Assembly: GCF_030691015.1 (NCBI RefSeq) | Contig: NZ_JAUYFF010000001.1 | Location: 496,001 to 560,000, forward strand | DNA: 64,000 nt | Direction: 5' to 3' | Source of the DNA: Sulfuricurvum sp. | GTDB lineage: Bacteria > Campylobacterota > Campylobacteria > Campylobacterales > Sulfurimonadaceae | In this document: piece by piece, positions 37,261 through 47,011 of the stretch | Layout of the letters: each line of letters starts with the position of its first letter | Position numbering within the stretch: position 1 is the stretch's first letter | Position numbers and translations under genes: made by a program | Notes under the pieces: generated by a model | The model's input: the letters and a program-made list of their open reading frames with translations, nothing else | Database searches by the model: none | What the model was told of the DNA's origin: nothing

Positions 37261-37293
37261 CCGCTATGCGGACTTGCCCAGCAATAGCGCTGG
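37261..37293 (-). promoter_or_regulatory. Hairpins in the rpmI-rplT spacer
   Basis: On the minus strand CCAGC-GCTATT-GCTGG (37278-37293) then CCGC-ATA-GCGG (37261-37271), about 50-80 nt before the L20 start. They may be processing sites or a translational control element; not proven. Confidence 0.35.
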
Positions 37294-37307
37294 AGGGTTA
37301 ATAGGTT

Positions 37308-37502
37308 TTAGCCTACGATCATCTTTTTGATGTTTTTAACATCAACAGCTGCAACCACTTTTGGTGCATTTTGCCCGCGACGAGTTCCTGCATCTTGTTT
37401 AGTCAAAATATGACTACGGAATGCAGAACCACGTTTAACAGTGCCGTTTTTCTTTACTTTGAAGCGTTTAACCGCCCCTTTTACTGATTTCATTTTTGGC
37501 AT
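37308..37502 (-). CDS. rpmI: 50S ribosomal protein L35
   Basis: 64 aa, basic: [30 protein letters not shown] and the [18 protein letters not shown] end are the L35 pattern. AAAGGATC lies before the ATG. A likely promoter of its own is at 37544-37549. Confidence 0.96.
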   Translation of the reverse strand: MPKMKSVKGAVKRFKVKKNGTVKRGSAFRSHILTKQDAGTRRGQNAPKVVAAVDVKNIKKMIVG

Positions 37503-37543
37503 CGGCTTGATCCTTTCGCAAAAATTCTCTAAACGAGACGCGG

Positions 37544-37549
37544 ATTATA
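37544..37549 (-). promoter_or_regulatory. Likely internal promoter -10 before rpmI
   Basis: Perfect TATAAT on the minus strand, preceded by ATGG and a T-rich stretch, about 42 nt before the rpmI start. It follows a CATGCA-AA-TGCATG hairpin (37593-37606). Suggests that rpmI-rplT can be transcribed apart from thrS-infC. Confidence 0.5.
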
Positions 37550-37629
37550 CCATAAAAAAGCTTATTACTGATTGATACTAGATAAAGATACCCATGCAAA
37601 TGCATGAGCATAAAGAGGAAAAGCGAGAG

Positions 37630-38157
37630 TTACTTTTTATCGTCTTTTTTCGGATGGACCATCATATTACAATAGCGCCCTTCCATGGCAGGTGTTTTAT
37701 ACATCATACCGATATCTTCAACCATTGGCCAAACACGCTGGAGAACAGCAACTGCGGCTTCAGGATGTGCCATCTCACGTCCGCGTAAGAATACGCGAAA
37801 ATGGACATGTTTCCCCTCTTCGAGGAACTCACGGGCATGTTTTACTTTATAGCTAACATCGTTTTCAGCAATTTTTACCGAAAGCTTGATCTCTTTGACC
37901 TCAACTTTGGTTTGCTTTTTACGTGCCTCTTTTTTCTTTTTCTCTTCTTGATAATGAAACTTACCGTAGTCCATGATCTTCGCGACCGGAGGTTTTGCAT
38001 CCGGAGAGATCAATACGAGGTCAAGCCCCAGTTCGTTGGCTTTAGCCATAGCCTCTTGAATCGTAATGATCCCTAATGCTTCACCACCATCTACTACACA
38101 ACGTACCTCAGGAACGCGGATATCCTCGTTCATTTGGACTCGGTCTTGTTTCTTAAT
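37630..38157 (-). CDS. infC: Translation initiation factor IF-3 with a rare start codon
   Basis: IF-3 (about 175 aa): [60 protein letters not shown] and [12 protein letters not shown] are family landmarks. No ATG lies at the expected start. The codons are TTG (38160) then ATT (38157), followed by [13 protein letters not shown]; the first ATG (38133) would remove conserved residues. I use ATT by analogy with the AUU start through which IF-3 represses itself in enterobacteria; TTG is the other option. It overlaps the end of thrS. Confidence 0.93.
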   Translation of the reverse strand: MKKQDRVQMNEDIRVPEVRCVVDGGEALGIITIQEAMAKANELGLDLVLISPDAKPPVAKIMDYGKFHYQEEKKKKEARKKQTKVEVKEIKLSVKIAENDVSYKVKHAREFLEEGKHVHFRVFLRGREMAHPEAAVAVLQRVWPMVEDIGMMYKTPAMEGRYCNMMVHPKKDDKK

Positions 38158-39965
38158 CAAAAATGTACCTCATTAATTTTTTGTTTTACCATTGCGAGGA
38201 AATCCTCTTCGCTCAGGTTGTATTGCTCGCGTGATCTGCGATCACGTACGGCAATACTTTTGTTGTTTACCTCTTCATCGCCCAAGACGATGATCATCGG
38301 CACACGTCCTTTTTCCGCTGTACGAATCCGTTTATTGAGACTTTCATTTTTATCGAAAATTTCAAAATCGGCACCCAAATCGATCAGTTTATCGGCCAAT
38401 TCACGTGCGTACGCTTCGTGTGTAGGGGCAATCGGAACGATCGCGACCTGCGTCGGAGCGATAAACATTGGGAACTCCCCAGCGTAATGCTCCGTCAATA
38501 TACCAACAAATCGCTCAAAAGAACCTAAAATTGCACGATGAATCATTACCGGCTGTATTTTAACGTTCTCTTCGCCGTTGTATTCGAGTTCAAAACGCAT
38601 CGGAAGGTTGAAGTCGAGTTGGATCGTACCGCACTGCCATTCACGTCCGATAGCATCGGTGATCTTGATATCGATTTTAGGACCGTAAAACGCTCCGCCC
38701 CCCTCATCGATCTCATACGCTAGGTTATTTTTGTCCATCGCCGTCTTAAGTGCGTTGGTTGAAATCTCCCATACCGCGTCATCCCCGACCGCTTTTTCAG
38801 GCTTGGTCGAGATCATCATTTTGTAGTTAAACTCAAATGTTTTCATGATTTTATCAACGAAGTCAACCACTTCGATAATCTGTTGCTCAATCTGATCGGC
38901 CGTACAGAAGATATGAGCATCGTCTTGAGTAAATTCACGTACACGGAACAATCCGTGAAGTGCACCCGTCATCTCATGACGATGAACGACCCCGTATTCG
39001 AAATATTTGAGAGGAAGGTCACGGTAAGAGTGCAAATCATGCTCGTACACTTTGATATGACCGACACAGTTCATCGGTTTAACCCCGAATTCGAGTTCAT
39101 CAATGTTGGTGAAATACATATTTTCACCGTAGTTTTGATAATGCCCCGACACTTTCCATAAATCGCTTCTGAGCATCTCAGGGCCGCGTACCGGCTCATA
39201 CCCACGTTTGCGGTGTGCTTTGAAAAGCAATTGCTCCAAACGTGAGCGCATACGTGCACCCGCAGGGAGCCAAATAGGGAATCCCGCACCGACCTCTTCA
39301 CGGAACGTAAAGAGTTTCATCTCGGCACCGATTTTACGGTGGTCACGTTTTTCCGCTTCCGCCATTTGATCAAGATACGCTTTGAGGGATTCTTTATCGG
39401 CAAATGCGATACCGTAAATACGGGTAAGCATCTCGTTTTTACTATCACCACCGAGATACGCACCGGAGATTTTGGTCAATTTGAAATAACGGATCAAACC
39501 AACACTCGGTAAATGAGGCCCTCGGCAAAGATCTTCAAACTCGCCTTGTTTATAGATCGTTACGGTTTCGGATGGAATACGATCCATAACCGCTTGTTTC
39601 AAATGATCATTTGCAAATTTTGCGCGAGCTTCCTCTTTCGTGATTTCGTATCGGGTAATCTTCTCTTTGCCTTTGGCAATATCGAGCATCTTTTTCTCGA
39701 TCGTTTTAAGATCTTCTTCATTTAACGTCTCATTGACTTTAAAATCGTAATAGAAGCCCTCTTTAACCGTCGGACCGACGAAAAATTTAGCATCGGTATA
39801 GAGTGCTTTGATCGCTTCTGCCATCAAGTGCGCACAAGAGTGGCGAAGAACTTCGAGAGAATCGGGAGAATTATCGTAAACGATCTCTTCACCCGTAATT
39901 CCAAGTGCTTCTGCCGTTTGTAAATCGATTATTTGATCATCATGCTTAAGTGCAATAATATCCAT
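38157..39965 (-). CDS. thrS: Threonyl-tRNA synthetase
   Basis: 602 aa, class II synthetase. Editing domain with [16 protein letters not shown] and a [10 protein letters not shown] zinc-like block; catalytic core with motif 2 [25 protein letters not shown] and motif 3 near [16 protein letters not shown]-terminal anticodon-binding domain ([15 protein letters not shown]). The N-terminal TGS region is reduced, as in related bacteria. First gene of the translation operon. Confidence 0.97.
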   Translation of the reverse strand: MDIIALKHDDQIIDLQTAEALGITGEEIVYDNSPDSLEVLRHSCAHLMAEAIKALYTDAKFFVGPTVKEGFYYDFKVNETLNEEDLKTIEKKMLDIAKGKEKITRYEITKEEARAKFANDHLKQAVMDRIPSETVTIYKQGEFEDLCRGPHLPSVGLIRYFKLTKISGAYLGGDSKNEMLTRIYGIAFADKESLKAYLDQMAEAEKRDHRKIGAEMKLFTFREEVGAGFPIWLPAGARMRSRLEQLLFKAHRKRGYEPVRGPEMLRSDLWKVSGHYQNYGENMYFTNIDELEFGVKPMNCVGHIKVYEHDLHSYRDLPLKYFEYGVVHRHEMTGALHGLFRVREFTQDDAHIFCTADQIEQQIIEVVDFVDKIMKTFEFNYKMMISTKPEKAVGDDAVWEISTNALKTAMDKNNLAYEIDEGGGAFYGPKIDIKITDAIGREWQCGTIQLDFNLPMRFELEYNGEENVKIQPVMIHRAILGSFERFVGILTEHYAGEFPMFIAPTQVAIVPIAPTHEAYARELADKLIDLGADFEIFDKNESLNKRIRTAEKGRVPMIIVLGDEEVNNKSIAVRDRRSREQYNLSEEDFLAMVKQKINEVHF

Positions 39966-40061
39966 AAGGGTGTCCCTCGTTGAGAAAATATCGCGGATTA
40001 TACGGGATTGTTGATTGGTTTACGATTAAATAAATAAATTTTGAGGAAAATTAAGGAGAAA

Positions 40062-40137
40062 TGGTGGTCCCAACAGGACTCGAACCTGTGACCACTACCT
40101 TGTCGAGGTAGTGCTCTACCAACTGAGCTATAAGACC
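40062..40137 (-). tRNA. tRNA-Val (GAC)
   Basis: On the minus strand GGTCTTA pairs with TGGGACC. Anticodon loop TCGACAA between CTACC and GGTAG. CCA encoded. Lone tRNA between lspA and thrS. Confidence 0.95.
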
Positions 40138-40189
40138 ATCACGATTAATGCAAGAGCGAAATTATATCCGCGTGGAAGTTAAAAGACAC

Positions 40190-40633
40190 TTAACTCTTAC
40201 ACGACTGCGGACGAAAGTTTAAAATCAATAACCATACTACGGCGACATCGATCATCACATCGGCTGCGTTAAAGACAGCGAAGTTAAATCCGCAATGCCA
40301 ATAGACGTAATCGACAACCCCTCCGTGGATAAAGCGATCATACACATTTGAAAAGCCCGCACCTACCATGATACCGACCGGAAGGATAAAACAGTTCTTT
40401 CTGAGCCAAAGGGTATACCCGATCACTCCCGCTAAAAGGACAATCTGAATCCATTTAAGCGCCTCTTCCAAAAAGGCGAACATGGAAAAGGCTACGCCGC
40501 GATTGTACACGAGGATAAGATCGATACACTCGGTGTAATAGCGAAATCCCTCAACAAAAATCCATTTGATGTTTTGATCGACGATGAAAACGCCCAGCGC
40601 CGCTAAAATGAGAATAATAGAGGATTTAAGCAT
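40190..40633 (-). CDS. lspA: Lipoprotein signal peptidase LspA
   Basis: 147 aa, four membrane helices. VDQNIKW at the start of the catalytic fold, [10 protein letters not shown], and the two aspartates in [10 protein letters not shown] and FNAADVMID that form the active pair. It removes signal peptides of prolipoproteins such as those at 26.3 and 36.5 kb. Overlaps glmM by 8 nt. Confidence 0.95.
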   Translation of the reverse strand: MLKSSIILILAALGVFIVDQNIKWIFVEGFRYYTECIDLILVYNRGVAFSMFAFLEEALKWIQIVLLAGVIGYTLWLRKNCFILPVGIMVGAGFSNVYDRFIHGGVVDYVYWHCGFNFAVFNAADVMIDVAVVWLLILNFRPQSCKS

Positions 40634-41966
40634 TCAACGCTTTCTCGAAAAAGCTGACCAGTTTTTCCATAGCTCGCTCCATCACTTTGCCATCTTTCCC
40701 CTCTAAGAGAATACGGAGTTTATTCTCCGTACCCGAATATCGGATCAGATGACGCATGTGCTGGGATTCTACCGCTTCAAGTTCGGTTGAGAGACCCTCG
40801 ATTTGATCGAGCGGTTTTTTCACTTTTACTTTAATATTGACCAGTTTTTGAGGATAGAGGCTAAAGGGACGGAGCACTTTGCTCGCTTTCTCTCCCGTAG
40901 TAAGAAGGAGTGCCAAGATTTGAAGAGCGCTCACCAATCCATCACCTGTTTTGGCGTAATCGTGCATAATAATATGACCGCTTTGCTCTCCCCCGAAGTT
41001 AATACCGTTTTCACGCATCACTTCCAATACGTATTTATCGCCGACATTTGAGCGAAAGAGTTTAAGACCATTCTCACTCATCGTATCCTCGAGTGCTTGA
41101 TTGCTCATAACGGTAGCGACGATTCCGTCCCCTTTGAGCTGTCCGCTTTGGTGTAAAAAGAGCCCTAATGCCCCTAAAATCTGATCACCGTCTACTTCAT
41201 CTCCGTTTTCATCAACAACGATAAGGCGGTCGGCGTCTCCATCAAGGGCAAGCCCTATATCGGCGCGATACTGTTTCACCGCTTCACGCAGATCTTTGGT
41301 ATGAAGCGCTCCGCACCCCTCATTGATGTTAAATCCGTTGGGCTTGTCGTGCAATACGATTACTTCAGCCCCAAGCTCTTCAAGTACGGTCGGCCCTACT
41401 TTATACCCCGCACCGTTGGCGGTATCTAAAACGATACGAAGCCCTTGAAGGGTAAAATCACGGCAGAACGAATTTTTGAGCTGAACGATATAGCGACCGA
41501 TTACGTCATCGATCCGTTTTGCGCTACCGATCTTTTTCCCTGTCACTTGCCCCTCTTCAAGACGGGCCTTATTATGGGCTATCGCTTCGATTTGTGCTTC
41601 GATATCTTCGGAAAGCTTATTTCCGTGGGCATCAAAAAATTTAATTCCGTTGTCTTCATACGGATTATGGCTTGCAGAGATCATAATCCCCGCATCACAA
41701 CGCATATTTTCCGTCAAAAATGCGATGGCAGGGGTAGGCATCGGACCAATTTGCACCACATCGTATCCCACTGCGGTGAGTCCGGTGACAATTGCATTTT
41801 CGATCATATAACCGCTTCGTCGAGTATCTTTTCCCACTAAAATCTTTTTGGTTCGTGAGTGGGCACTAAAATAAATACCTGCCGCCATCGCTACCCGCAT
41901 CGCCAATTCTGCCGTTAAAAATGAGCCCGCTTCTCCGCGTACTCCGTCGGTTCCAAAAAGTTTCAT
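40626..41966 (-). CDS. glmM: Phosphoglucosamine mutase GlmM
   Basis: 446 aa. [12 protein letters not shown] at the N-terminus, the phosphoserine loop [14 protein letters not shown], metal loop DGDADRL, and GGEQSGH; the C-terminal [12 protein letters not shown] binds the phosphate. It makes glucosamine-1-P for peptidoglycan and LPS. Confidence 0.97.
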   Translation of the reverse strand: MKLFGTDGVRGEAGSFLTAELAMRVAMAAGIYFSAHSRTKKILVGKDTRRSGYMIENAIVTGLTAVGYDVVQIGPMPTPAIAFLTENMRCDAGIMISASHNPYEDNGIKFFDAHGNKLSEDIEAQIEAIAHNKARLEEGQVTGKKIGSAKRIDDVIGRYIVQLKNSFCRDFTLQGLRIVLDTANGAGYKVGPTVLEELGAEVIVLHDKPNGFNINEGCGALHTKDLREAVKQYRADIGLALDGDADRLIVVDENGDEVDGDQILGALGLFLHQSGQLKGDGIVATVMSNQALEDTMSENGLKLFRSNVGDKYVLEVMRENGINFGGEQSGHIIMHDYAKTGDGLVSALQILALLLTTGEKASKVLRPFSLYPQKLVNIKVKVKKPLDQIEGLSTELEAVESQHMRHLIRYSGTENKLRILLEGKDGKVMERAMEKLVSFFEKALNA

Positions 41967-42091
41967 AAAATTTTCTTCCTTTTAGAAATTAGTTTTTCTT
42001 TTTTATTTCAGATTCTATAAATTTTAACTTAAATTTAATTCTCTTTAAGGTAGTATTCTACCCTAAAAAAAATTCGACAAGGATAAATGCC

Positions 42092-42358
42092 ATGGCAAAC
42101 CATAAGTCAGCATTAAAACGTATCCGTCAGACGGAAAAGCGCACTGAGCGTAACCGATTCTATCGTACACGTATTAAAAACATTGTTAAAGCAGTTCGTA
42201 CTGCCGTTGAAGCCGGAAACAAAGATGAAGCGAAAGCTGCTCTTGTTATCGCTAACGCTAACCTTCATAAATATGTCAGCAAAGGTGTCTTGAAAAAAGA
42301 GACTGCTGCACGTAAAGTTAGCCGTCTTCACCTCGCTGTTAACGCTATAGCAGCTTAA
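42092..42358 (+). CDS. rpsT: 30S ribosomal protein S20
   Basis: 88 aa: [27 protein letters not shown] opening and [15 protein letters not shown] end are S20 signatures. Followed by a hairpin terminator. Own transcription unit before prfA. Confidence 0.97.
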   Translation: MANHKSALKRIRQTEKRTERNRFYRTRIKNIVKAVRTAVEAGNKDEAKAALVIANANLHKYVSKGVLKKETAARKVSRLHLAVNAIAA

Positions 42359-42380
42359 GCCTAACCCTTCGGGGTAGCTT
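42357..42380 (+). terminator. Terminator after rpsT
   Basis: AAGCCTAACCC-TTCG-GGGTAGCTT: stem with two bulges and a UUCG-type loop, then TCCTTCTTTT. Confidence 0.65.
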
Positions 42381-42423
42381 TCCTTCTTTTATTTTCTCAA
42401 AACGCCTCTTTTAGGACACACCC

Positions 42424-43491
42424 ATGTTATCCGACAAACTTACCCCTTTTATCAACCGTTACAACGAATTGACCGAACTTCTCAGTTCTCCCGATATCGG
42501 CAATGACATCAAACGGATGACCGATCTCTCAAAAGAACAATCAGCAATCCAAGCTATTGTCACCAAAGCAACCGAATACAAAAAACTCCTTGACGATATC
42601 GAAGAGAATAAATCACTCGCGTTTGACGCGGAGCTCGGGGAGCTTGCCAAAGAGGAGATTAGGACACTTGAACCGCTCGTTGCACCGCTCGAAGAGGAGA
42701 TCAAAAAGCTCCTTATCCCTTCTGATCCGAACGATAAGCGAAATATTTATATCGAACTACGTGCCGGTACGGGTGGAGATGAAGCGGCAATTTTTGTCGG
42801 CGATTTGTTTAATGCCTATGTCCGTTATGCGGATGTTAAGGGGTGGAAAATCGAGCTTATGAGTACCAGTCCCTCTGATGCAGGGGGCTTTAAAGAGATT
42901 ATCGCCCTTATCAAAGGGGAACAGGTTTATTCACGGCTCAAATACGAAGCGGGAACCCACCGTGTTCAGCGTGTCCCTGCAACGGAATCCCAAGGACGGG
43001 TTCACACCTCCGCCATTACCGTCGCCGTGATGCCCGAAGTGGATGATGTTGAGATCAATATCAATGAAAGCGATCTTAAAATTGACGTAATGCGCTCAAG
43101 CGGATGCGGCGGGCAAAGTGTCAATACGACCGACTCCGCCGTACGGATTACCCATATCCCAAGCGGTATCGTCGTCAACAACCAAGACGAAAAATCGCAG
43201 CATAAAAATAAAGATAAAGCGATGAAGATCCTCAAAGCCCGTTTGTATGAGATGCAGATGCAAGAGGCAAAAGAGAAAGAGATGAATGAGCGTAAAGAGC
43301 AAGTGGGAACGGGGGATCGTTCAGGGCGTATCCGAACGTACAACTACCCTCAAAACCGTATCTCCGATCACCGCATCACCCTCACCCTCTATCGTCTTGA
43401 AGAGATTATGCAGGGGGGATTGATGGATGATATTATCGATCCCCTTATCGCGGATGCTCAGGCACAGATTATGGAGAGAGCCGGACTATAA
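42424..43491 (+). CDS. prfA: Peptide chain release factor 1
   Basis: 355 aa. The GGQ peptidyl-tRNA hydrolysis motif is in [17 protein letters not shown], with [11 protein letters not shown] and [18 protein letters not shown] before it. The stop-codon reading loop is TYN-type [17 protein letters not shown]. Terminates UAA/UAG. Confidence 0.97.
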   Translation: MLSDKLTPFINRYNELTELLSSPDIGNDIKRMTDLSKEQSAIQAIVTKATEYKKLLDDIEENKSLAFDAELGELAKEEIRTLEPLVAPLEEEIKKLLIPSDPNDKRNIYIELRAGTGGDEAAIFVGDLFNAYVRYADVKGWKIELMSTSPSDAGGFKEIIALIKGEQVYSRLKYEAGTHRVQRVPATESQGRVHTSAITVAVMPEVDDVEININESDLKIDVMRSSGCGGQSVNTTDSAVRITHIPSGIVVNNQDEKSQHKNKDKAMKILKARLYEMQMQEAKEKEMNERKEQVGTGDRSGRIRTYNYPQNRISDHRITLTLYRLEEIMQGGLMDDIIDPLIADAQAQIMERAGL

Positions 43492-43492
43492 A

Positions 43493-43510
43493 AAAATCGC
43501 AAGCGATTTT
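43493..43510 (+). terminator. Hairpin after prfA
   Basis: AAAATCGC-AA-GCGATTTT, perfect 8-bp stem starting 2 nt after prfA. A second stem GGG.TTCC / GGAA.CCC follows at 43511-43533. Sits between convergent prfA and dapF. Confidence 0.6.
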
Positions 43511-43572
43511 GGGCTTCCTGCCGAAGGAAACCCAGTGTTAACGTAGCCAATCGGGACGCGTTCCGATGGCGT

Positions 43573-44322
43573 TTAAAATCTCCAGTACGTCTCGAAAACC
43601 CCTTTGACTTCCCCTTTGAACGTAATCGTCCCCTCTTCTAACCCAAGATAGAGAGTCTCTCCGCTTTTCGGATAGACACGAGCATTCTCGGTAACCAAAT
43701 TCTCAATCGATGCACGATAAAAACATGCCGCCATTCCCGTTCCGCACGCTAACGTCTCATCTTCAACACCGCGTTCATAGGTTCGTACCCGCATACTTCC
43801 ATCCGCATTCACCGTTGCGATGTTCACATTGGCATTGTACTTGTGACGAAGCTCGCGCGCCATCGCAATATCAAAATGTTCCATACCGGCATCAAAAGTG
43901 ACCAAATGAGGAACCCCCGTATCGATCAGCCACCATCGCATCTCATGCTCTAAAATGGCATCATTAATAACAAGCGGAGGGGTCAAATCGCTTTGAACCA
44001 TATCTCCCTCGATGGAAGCTTTTATCAGCCCCGCACCCGTTAAGAACTCCATCTTCTCCTCTGCTAATCCAAAACGATGTGCATAATGGGCGCACGCTCG
44101 GCTTCCGTTTCCGCACATCGACGCGGTAGAGCCGTCGGCATTATAGAATTCCCATTCAAAATCGTGGCTCTCATGAGGGATCAGCACAATCAGACCATCG
44201 GCTCCGATACCGTTTTGACGATCGCAGAGAGTTCGGGCAAGGCCTGAACGATCCGCTCCATGAAATGTATGAAAGATAACGAAATCGTTGCCGCTGGCAC
44301 AGTATTTAGCGATTTGAAGCAT
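43573..44322 (-). CDS. dapF: Diaminopimelate epimerase DapF
   Basis: 249 aa. First catalytic cysteine in MCGNGSRACA, second in ETLACGTGMAACFY; NDFVIFHTF and GVPHLVTF are also conserved. It makes meso-DAP for peptidoglycan and lysine. Downstream in the speE-like/coaE operon with a 32-nt gap. Confidence 0.96.
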   Translation of the reverse strand: MLQIAKYCASGNDFVIFHTFHGADRSGLARTLCDRQNGIGADGLIVLIPHESHDFEWEFYNADGSTASMCGNGSRACAHYAHRFGLAEEKMEFLTGAGLIKASIEGDMVQSDLTPPLVINDAILEHEMRWWLIDTGVPHLVTFDAGMEHFDIAMARELRHKYNANVNIATVNADGSMRVRTYERGVEDETLACGTGMAACFYRASIENLVTENARVYPKSGETLYLGLEEGTITFKGEVKGVFETYWRF

Positions 44323-44354
44323 GGGGTAACCCTTTGGATTGATAATAGCGGTAA

Positions 44355-44960
44355 TTATACCTTAGGAGCGGGATAGAGTAATTTAATAGTATCGACAAAC
44401 TCTTCACACTCTTGTTGCAAATGTTTGAGGTTTAAAGAGTTGTCAATGACCCAAGTAGCACGAGATTTTTTTTCATCTATATCCATCTGACTCTCGATAC
44501 GTCGCAAGGACTCTTCTTCGGAAAAACCGTTGCGCTTCATAAACCGCTCCAACTGTAGTGCTTTGGGTGTATAAACAACGACGGAATTTTTGATCGGATA
44601 GGATGATGTCTCAAAAAAGAGGGGAATATCGATCAGATAGGGATATTTGAGGCGATCTTGTTTTTCACTTTGCTCTTCGATGGCGGCACGGATTTTCGGA
44701 TGGAGAAAACTTTCCAACTCTTTTTTCGCTTCCGGATCGGCAAAAATCTTTTTTCCCAAAAGGGGACGATTGACTTTCGAACCGCTAAGGAATTCTGCAC
44801 CGAAATGTTCGACTACCCAAGCGCTATTTTCATCCAAAATACGGTGCGCTATCGTATCGGCATCGATAATACGAAGACCGTTTAAGCCCAATAAAGAGGC
44901 GACAGTACTTTTCCCGGTCGCGATCCCCCCCGTGAGTGCTATAGCGTATTCGAACGCCAT
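44355..44960 (-). CDS. coaE: Dephospho-CoA kinase CoaE
   Basis: 201 aa. P-loop LTGGIATGKSTVASLL at residues 9-24, then IDADTIAH and IDIPLFFE. Last step of coenzyme A synthesis. Its ATG shares one base with the upstream gene's stop (TAATG). Confidence 0.95.
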   Translation of the reverse strand: MAFEYAIALTGGIATGKSTVASLLGLNGLRIIDADTIAHRILDENSAWVVEHFGAEFLSGSKVNRPLLGKKIFADPEAKKELESFLHPKIRAAIEEQSEKQDRLKYPYLIDIPLFFETSSYPIKNSVVVYTPKALQLERFMKRNGFSEEESLRRIESQMDIDEKKSRATWVIDNSLNLKHLQQECEEFVDTIKLLYPAPKV

Positions 44961-45514
44961 TAGTTGCGGATGATGCCCAAATAATTTTTGCGAATATATT
45001 GCGGCATGGCAAATGCGGCGATATGGACGTCGCAGTTATAATAGTGATGCCCTTCCAATAAATCACTACGCTGCAAAATTAGATCGGCAGTCGGATGGTA
45101 CTCTTTGGAACATAGAAGCAATGTTGAACCGTCTTCCAAATGGTATGGCATAATAATTTTGAAATAGTTCCCCAAAATCTGCATTAAATTTGTATTCGCG
45201 GTGACATCATTCAAATCAGGGTGGTTGCACACCATCAGAGCATCTTCTTTCAAAAGTCGATTGATATGAGCGAATACCGCACCATCATCACTTAACGTAT
45301 CCAAAAGTAACACGTCCACACTCTTGTCACTGCCTCCGCGCAATGCTCCAAGAAGATCATCGGCTCCCGCATACTCTGCATCTGTTTCACGATAACGTCC
45401 CATTTCTATTTTAAGGGGATCGGGCTGATGGGTGAGAACCATAACGGAACGGGGACTTTTATGGGTACACATCGCAACGTGTACCATCATTTCAGGTGTG
45501 ATAAATGTTTTCAT
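44960..45514 (-). CDS. Spermidine synthase-like protein, shortened and probably non-canonical
   Basis: 184 aa, against about 260-290 in true SpeE. The C-terminal HYYNCDVHIAAFAMPQYIRK matches the SpeE ending (Y-x-DIHxAAFALP). VDVLLLDTLSDDG corresponds to the segment that carries the catalytic Asp. The N-terminal tetramerisation domain and the glycine-rich GGGDG loop are missing; MVLTHQPDPLK stands in that place. It may be a diverged enzyme or an inactive paralogue. Coupled to coaE. Confidence 0.68.
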   Translation of the reverse strand: MKTFITPEMMVHVAMCTHKSPRSVMVLTHQPDPLKIEMGRYRETDAEYAGADDLLGALRGGSDKSVDVLLLDTLSDDGAVFAHINRLLKEDALMVCNHPDLNDVTANTNLMQILGNYFKIIMPYHLEDGSTLLLCSKEYHPTADLILQRSDLLEGHHYYNCDVHIAAFAMPQYIRKNYLGIIRN

Positions 45515-45676
45515 TAAGTGTTTCTCTTCTCATTTGTTTGGGGAATTTTTCAGCGATTGTAACACGCAGAGATTAAAACGCATTGAATATTCCATTTCGT
45601 ATACAAAGATTAAAGAAAAGGAGAAAAATATTCGTTATAATTTAGTCAAATTTATATCACAAACTGGAGTTGTCAA

Positions 45677-45877
45677 ATGTGTGCTGAAAAAATCCAACGT
45701 TTTTTGATGGCAATGGTATTGACCGTTGCTCTGTTTTTATTTGCCGATGGACAAATGCTCTACGCCATGATCCTTCAAACCCTTGTGATCGTTATGGTGA
45801 TCGTATGGGCTTTATTTGATTTCTGCCCTTCATTATGGGTTTTCAAAAAAGTTTTCGGATCTTGTTACGAAAAATAA
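45677..45877 (+). CDS. DUF2892-type small membrane protein
   Basis: 66 aa. Two hydrophobic helices separated by a short FADGQMLYA turn, then DFCPSLWVFKKVFG, the DUF2892 ending with a conserved Cys. Function unknown; the family often accompanies rhodanese or sulfur genes, but none is adjacent. A TATAAT at 45636-45641 is its likely promoter; a GGAG lies before the ATG. Confidence 0.78.
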   Translation: MCAEKIQRFLMAMVLTVALFLFADGQMLYAMILQTLVIVMVIVWALFDFCPSLWVFKKVFGSCYEK

Positions 45878-45934
45878 ACTTCCCCTAACTCTCCCTTCGT
45901 TATAATTCCCTCATTACAACAGATGAGGGACTTC

Positions 45935-46930
45935 ATGAGTCAAATCAGCTATAAAGATGCCGGTGTCGATATCGATGCGGGTAACAGTTTTGTCGAAAAC
46001 ATCAAACCACTTGTTAAGTCAACAGCTATTCCCGGTGTACTCGGCGGAATCGGTTCATTCGCAGGGGCATTTGAGCTTCCGAGCGGGTACCGTGAACCGG
46101 TCATGCTCGCGGCAACAGACGGGGTCGGTACAAAACTCAAACTCGCTATCGATTCGGGTATTCACAACACGGTCGGGATCGATTTGGTCGCGATGTGTGT
46201 CAATGATTTGATCTGTAATTTCGGAACACCCTCATTTTTCCTCGATTATTATGCGACCGGAAAACTCGATGTCACTGCCGCAACGGCAGTTGTCAGCGGT
46301 ATTGCGGAGGGGTGCCGTCAAGCTGAATGTGCCCTTATCGGCGGTGAAACGGCTGAGATGCCGGGAATGTATCACAGCGATGATTACGATCTGGCGGGAT
46401 TTGCCGTCGGTATCGGCGAAAAAAGTGAACTTGACCGCTCTGATAAAGTAGAAGCGGGTGATATCCTCATCGCATTACCGAGTTCAGGACTCCACTCTAA
46501 CGGATTCTCATTGGCACGTAAAGTGTTGTTTGAAAAAATGGGGATGAAGTTCGAAGACGAATTCGAAGGAAAACCTTTGATCGAAACTCTTTTGACTCCG
46601 ACACGCATCTACGTCAAAACATTTAAAGCGCTCAAAGATAAAATCCAGGCTCTCGCCCACATCACGGGTGGCGGAATCGTCGAAAACTTCCCACGTGTCC
46701 TCCCTGAGGGGTTACGTGCGGTTATCACCGAATCCTCTATCCGTGTTCTTCCTATCTTCGAATTGATCGGTCAGCACGTTGAGCGTCACGAGATGTTCCG
46801 TGCGTTCAATATGGGGGTCGGAATGATCCTTGTCGTCAAAGAAGCGGACGTTGCCGATGTATTAGCGTCAACGGACGGATACGTTATCGGTCATCTCGAA
46901 GCAGGCAAACGCGAAGCGGTACTCGTTTAA
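45935..46930 (+). CDS. purM: Phosphoribosylformylglycinamidine cyclo-ligase PurM
   Basis: 331 aa. SYKDAGVDIDAGNSFVE start, DGVGTKLKLA, GGETAEMPGMY and SSGLHSNGFSLAR are family motifs. It makes aminoimidazole ribotide. I start at the ATG at 45935, 5 nt after GAGGGA; four codons upstream another ATG exists. TATAAT at 45901-45906 is a probable promoter. Confidence 0.96.
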   Translation: MSQISYKDAGVDIDAGNSFVENIKPLVKSTAIPGVLGGIGSFAGAFELPSGYREPVMLAATDGVGTKLKLAIDSGIHNTVGIDLVAMCVNDLICNFGTPSFFLDYYATGKLDVTAATAVVSGIAEGCRQAECALIGGETAEMPGMYHSDDYDLAGFAVGIGEKSELDRSDKVEAGDILIALPSSGLHSNGFSLARKVLFEKMGMKFEDEFEGKPLIETLLTPTRIYVKTFKALKDKIQALAHITGGGIVENFPRVLPEGLRAVITESSIRVLPIFELIGQHVERHEMFRAFNMGVGMILVVKEADVADVLASTDGYVIGHLEAGKREAVLV

Positions 46931-46942
46931 TCTGATGTTACA

Positions 46943-46988
46943 CACTAAAACGGATACATCCGTTTTAGTGGCAGGGACAAATGTCCCT
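46943..46988. terminator. Double hairpin between purM and dgt
   Basis: Stem 1: CACTAAAACGGA-TACA-TCCGTTTTAGTG (46943-46970), a perfect 12-bp stem. Stem 2: AGGGACA-AA-TGTCCCT (46973-46988), a perfect 7-bp stem. Between convergent genes, so likely a bidirectional terminator, perhaps also an intergenic repeat. Confidence 0.6.
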
Positions 46989-47011
46989 ACAACCCCCTAC
47001 AGTTTATTTTT

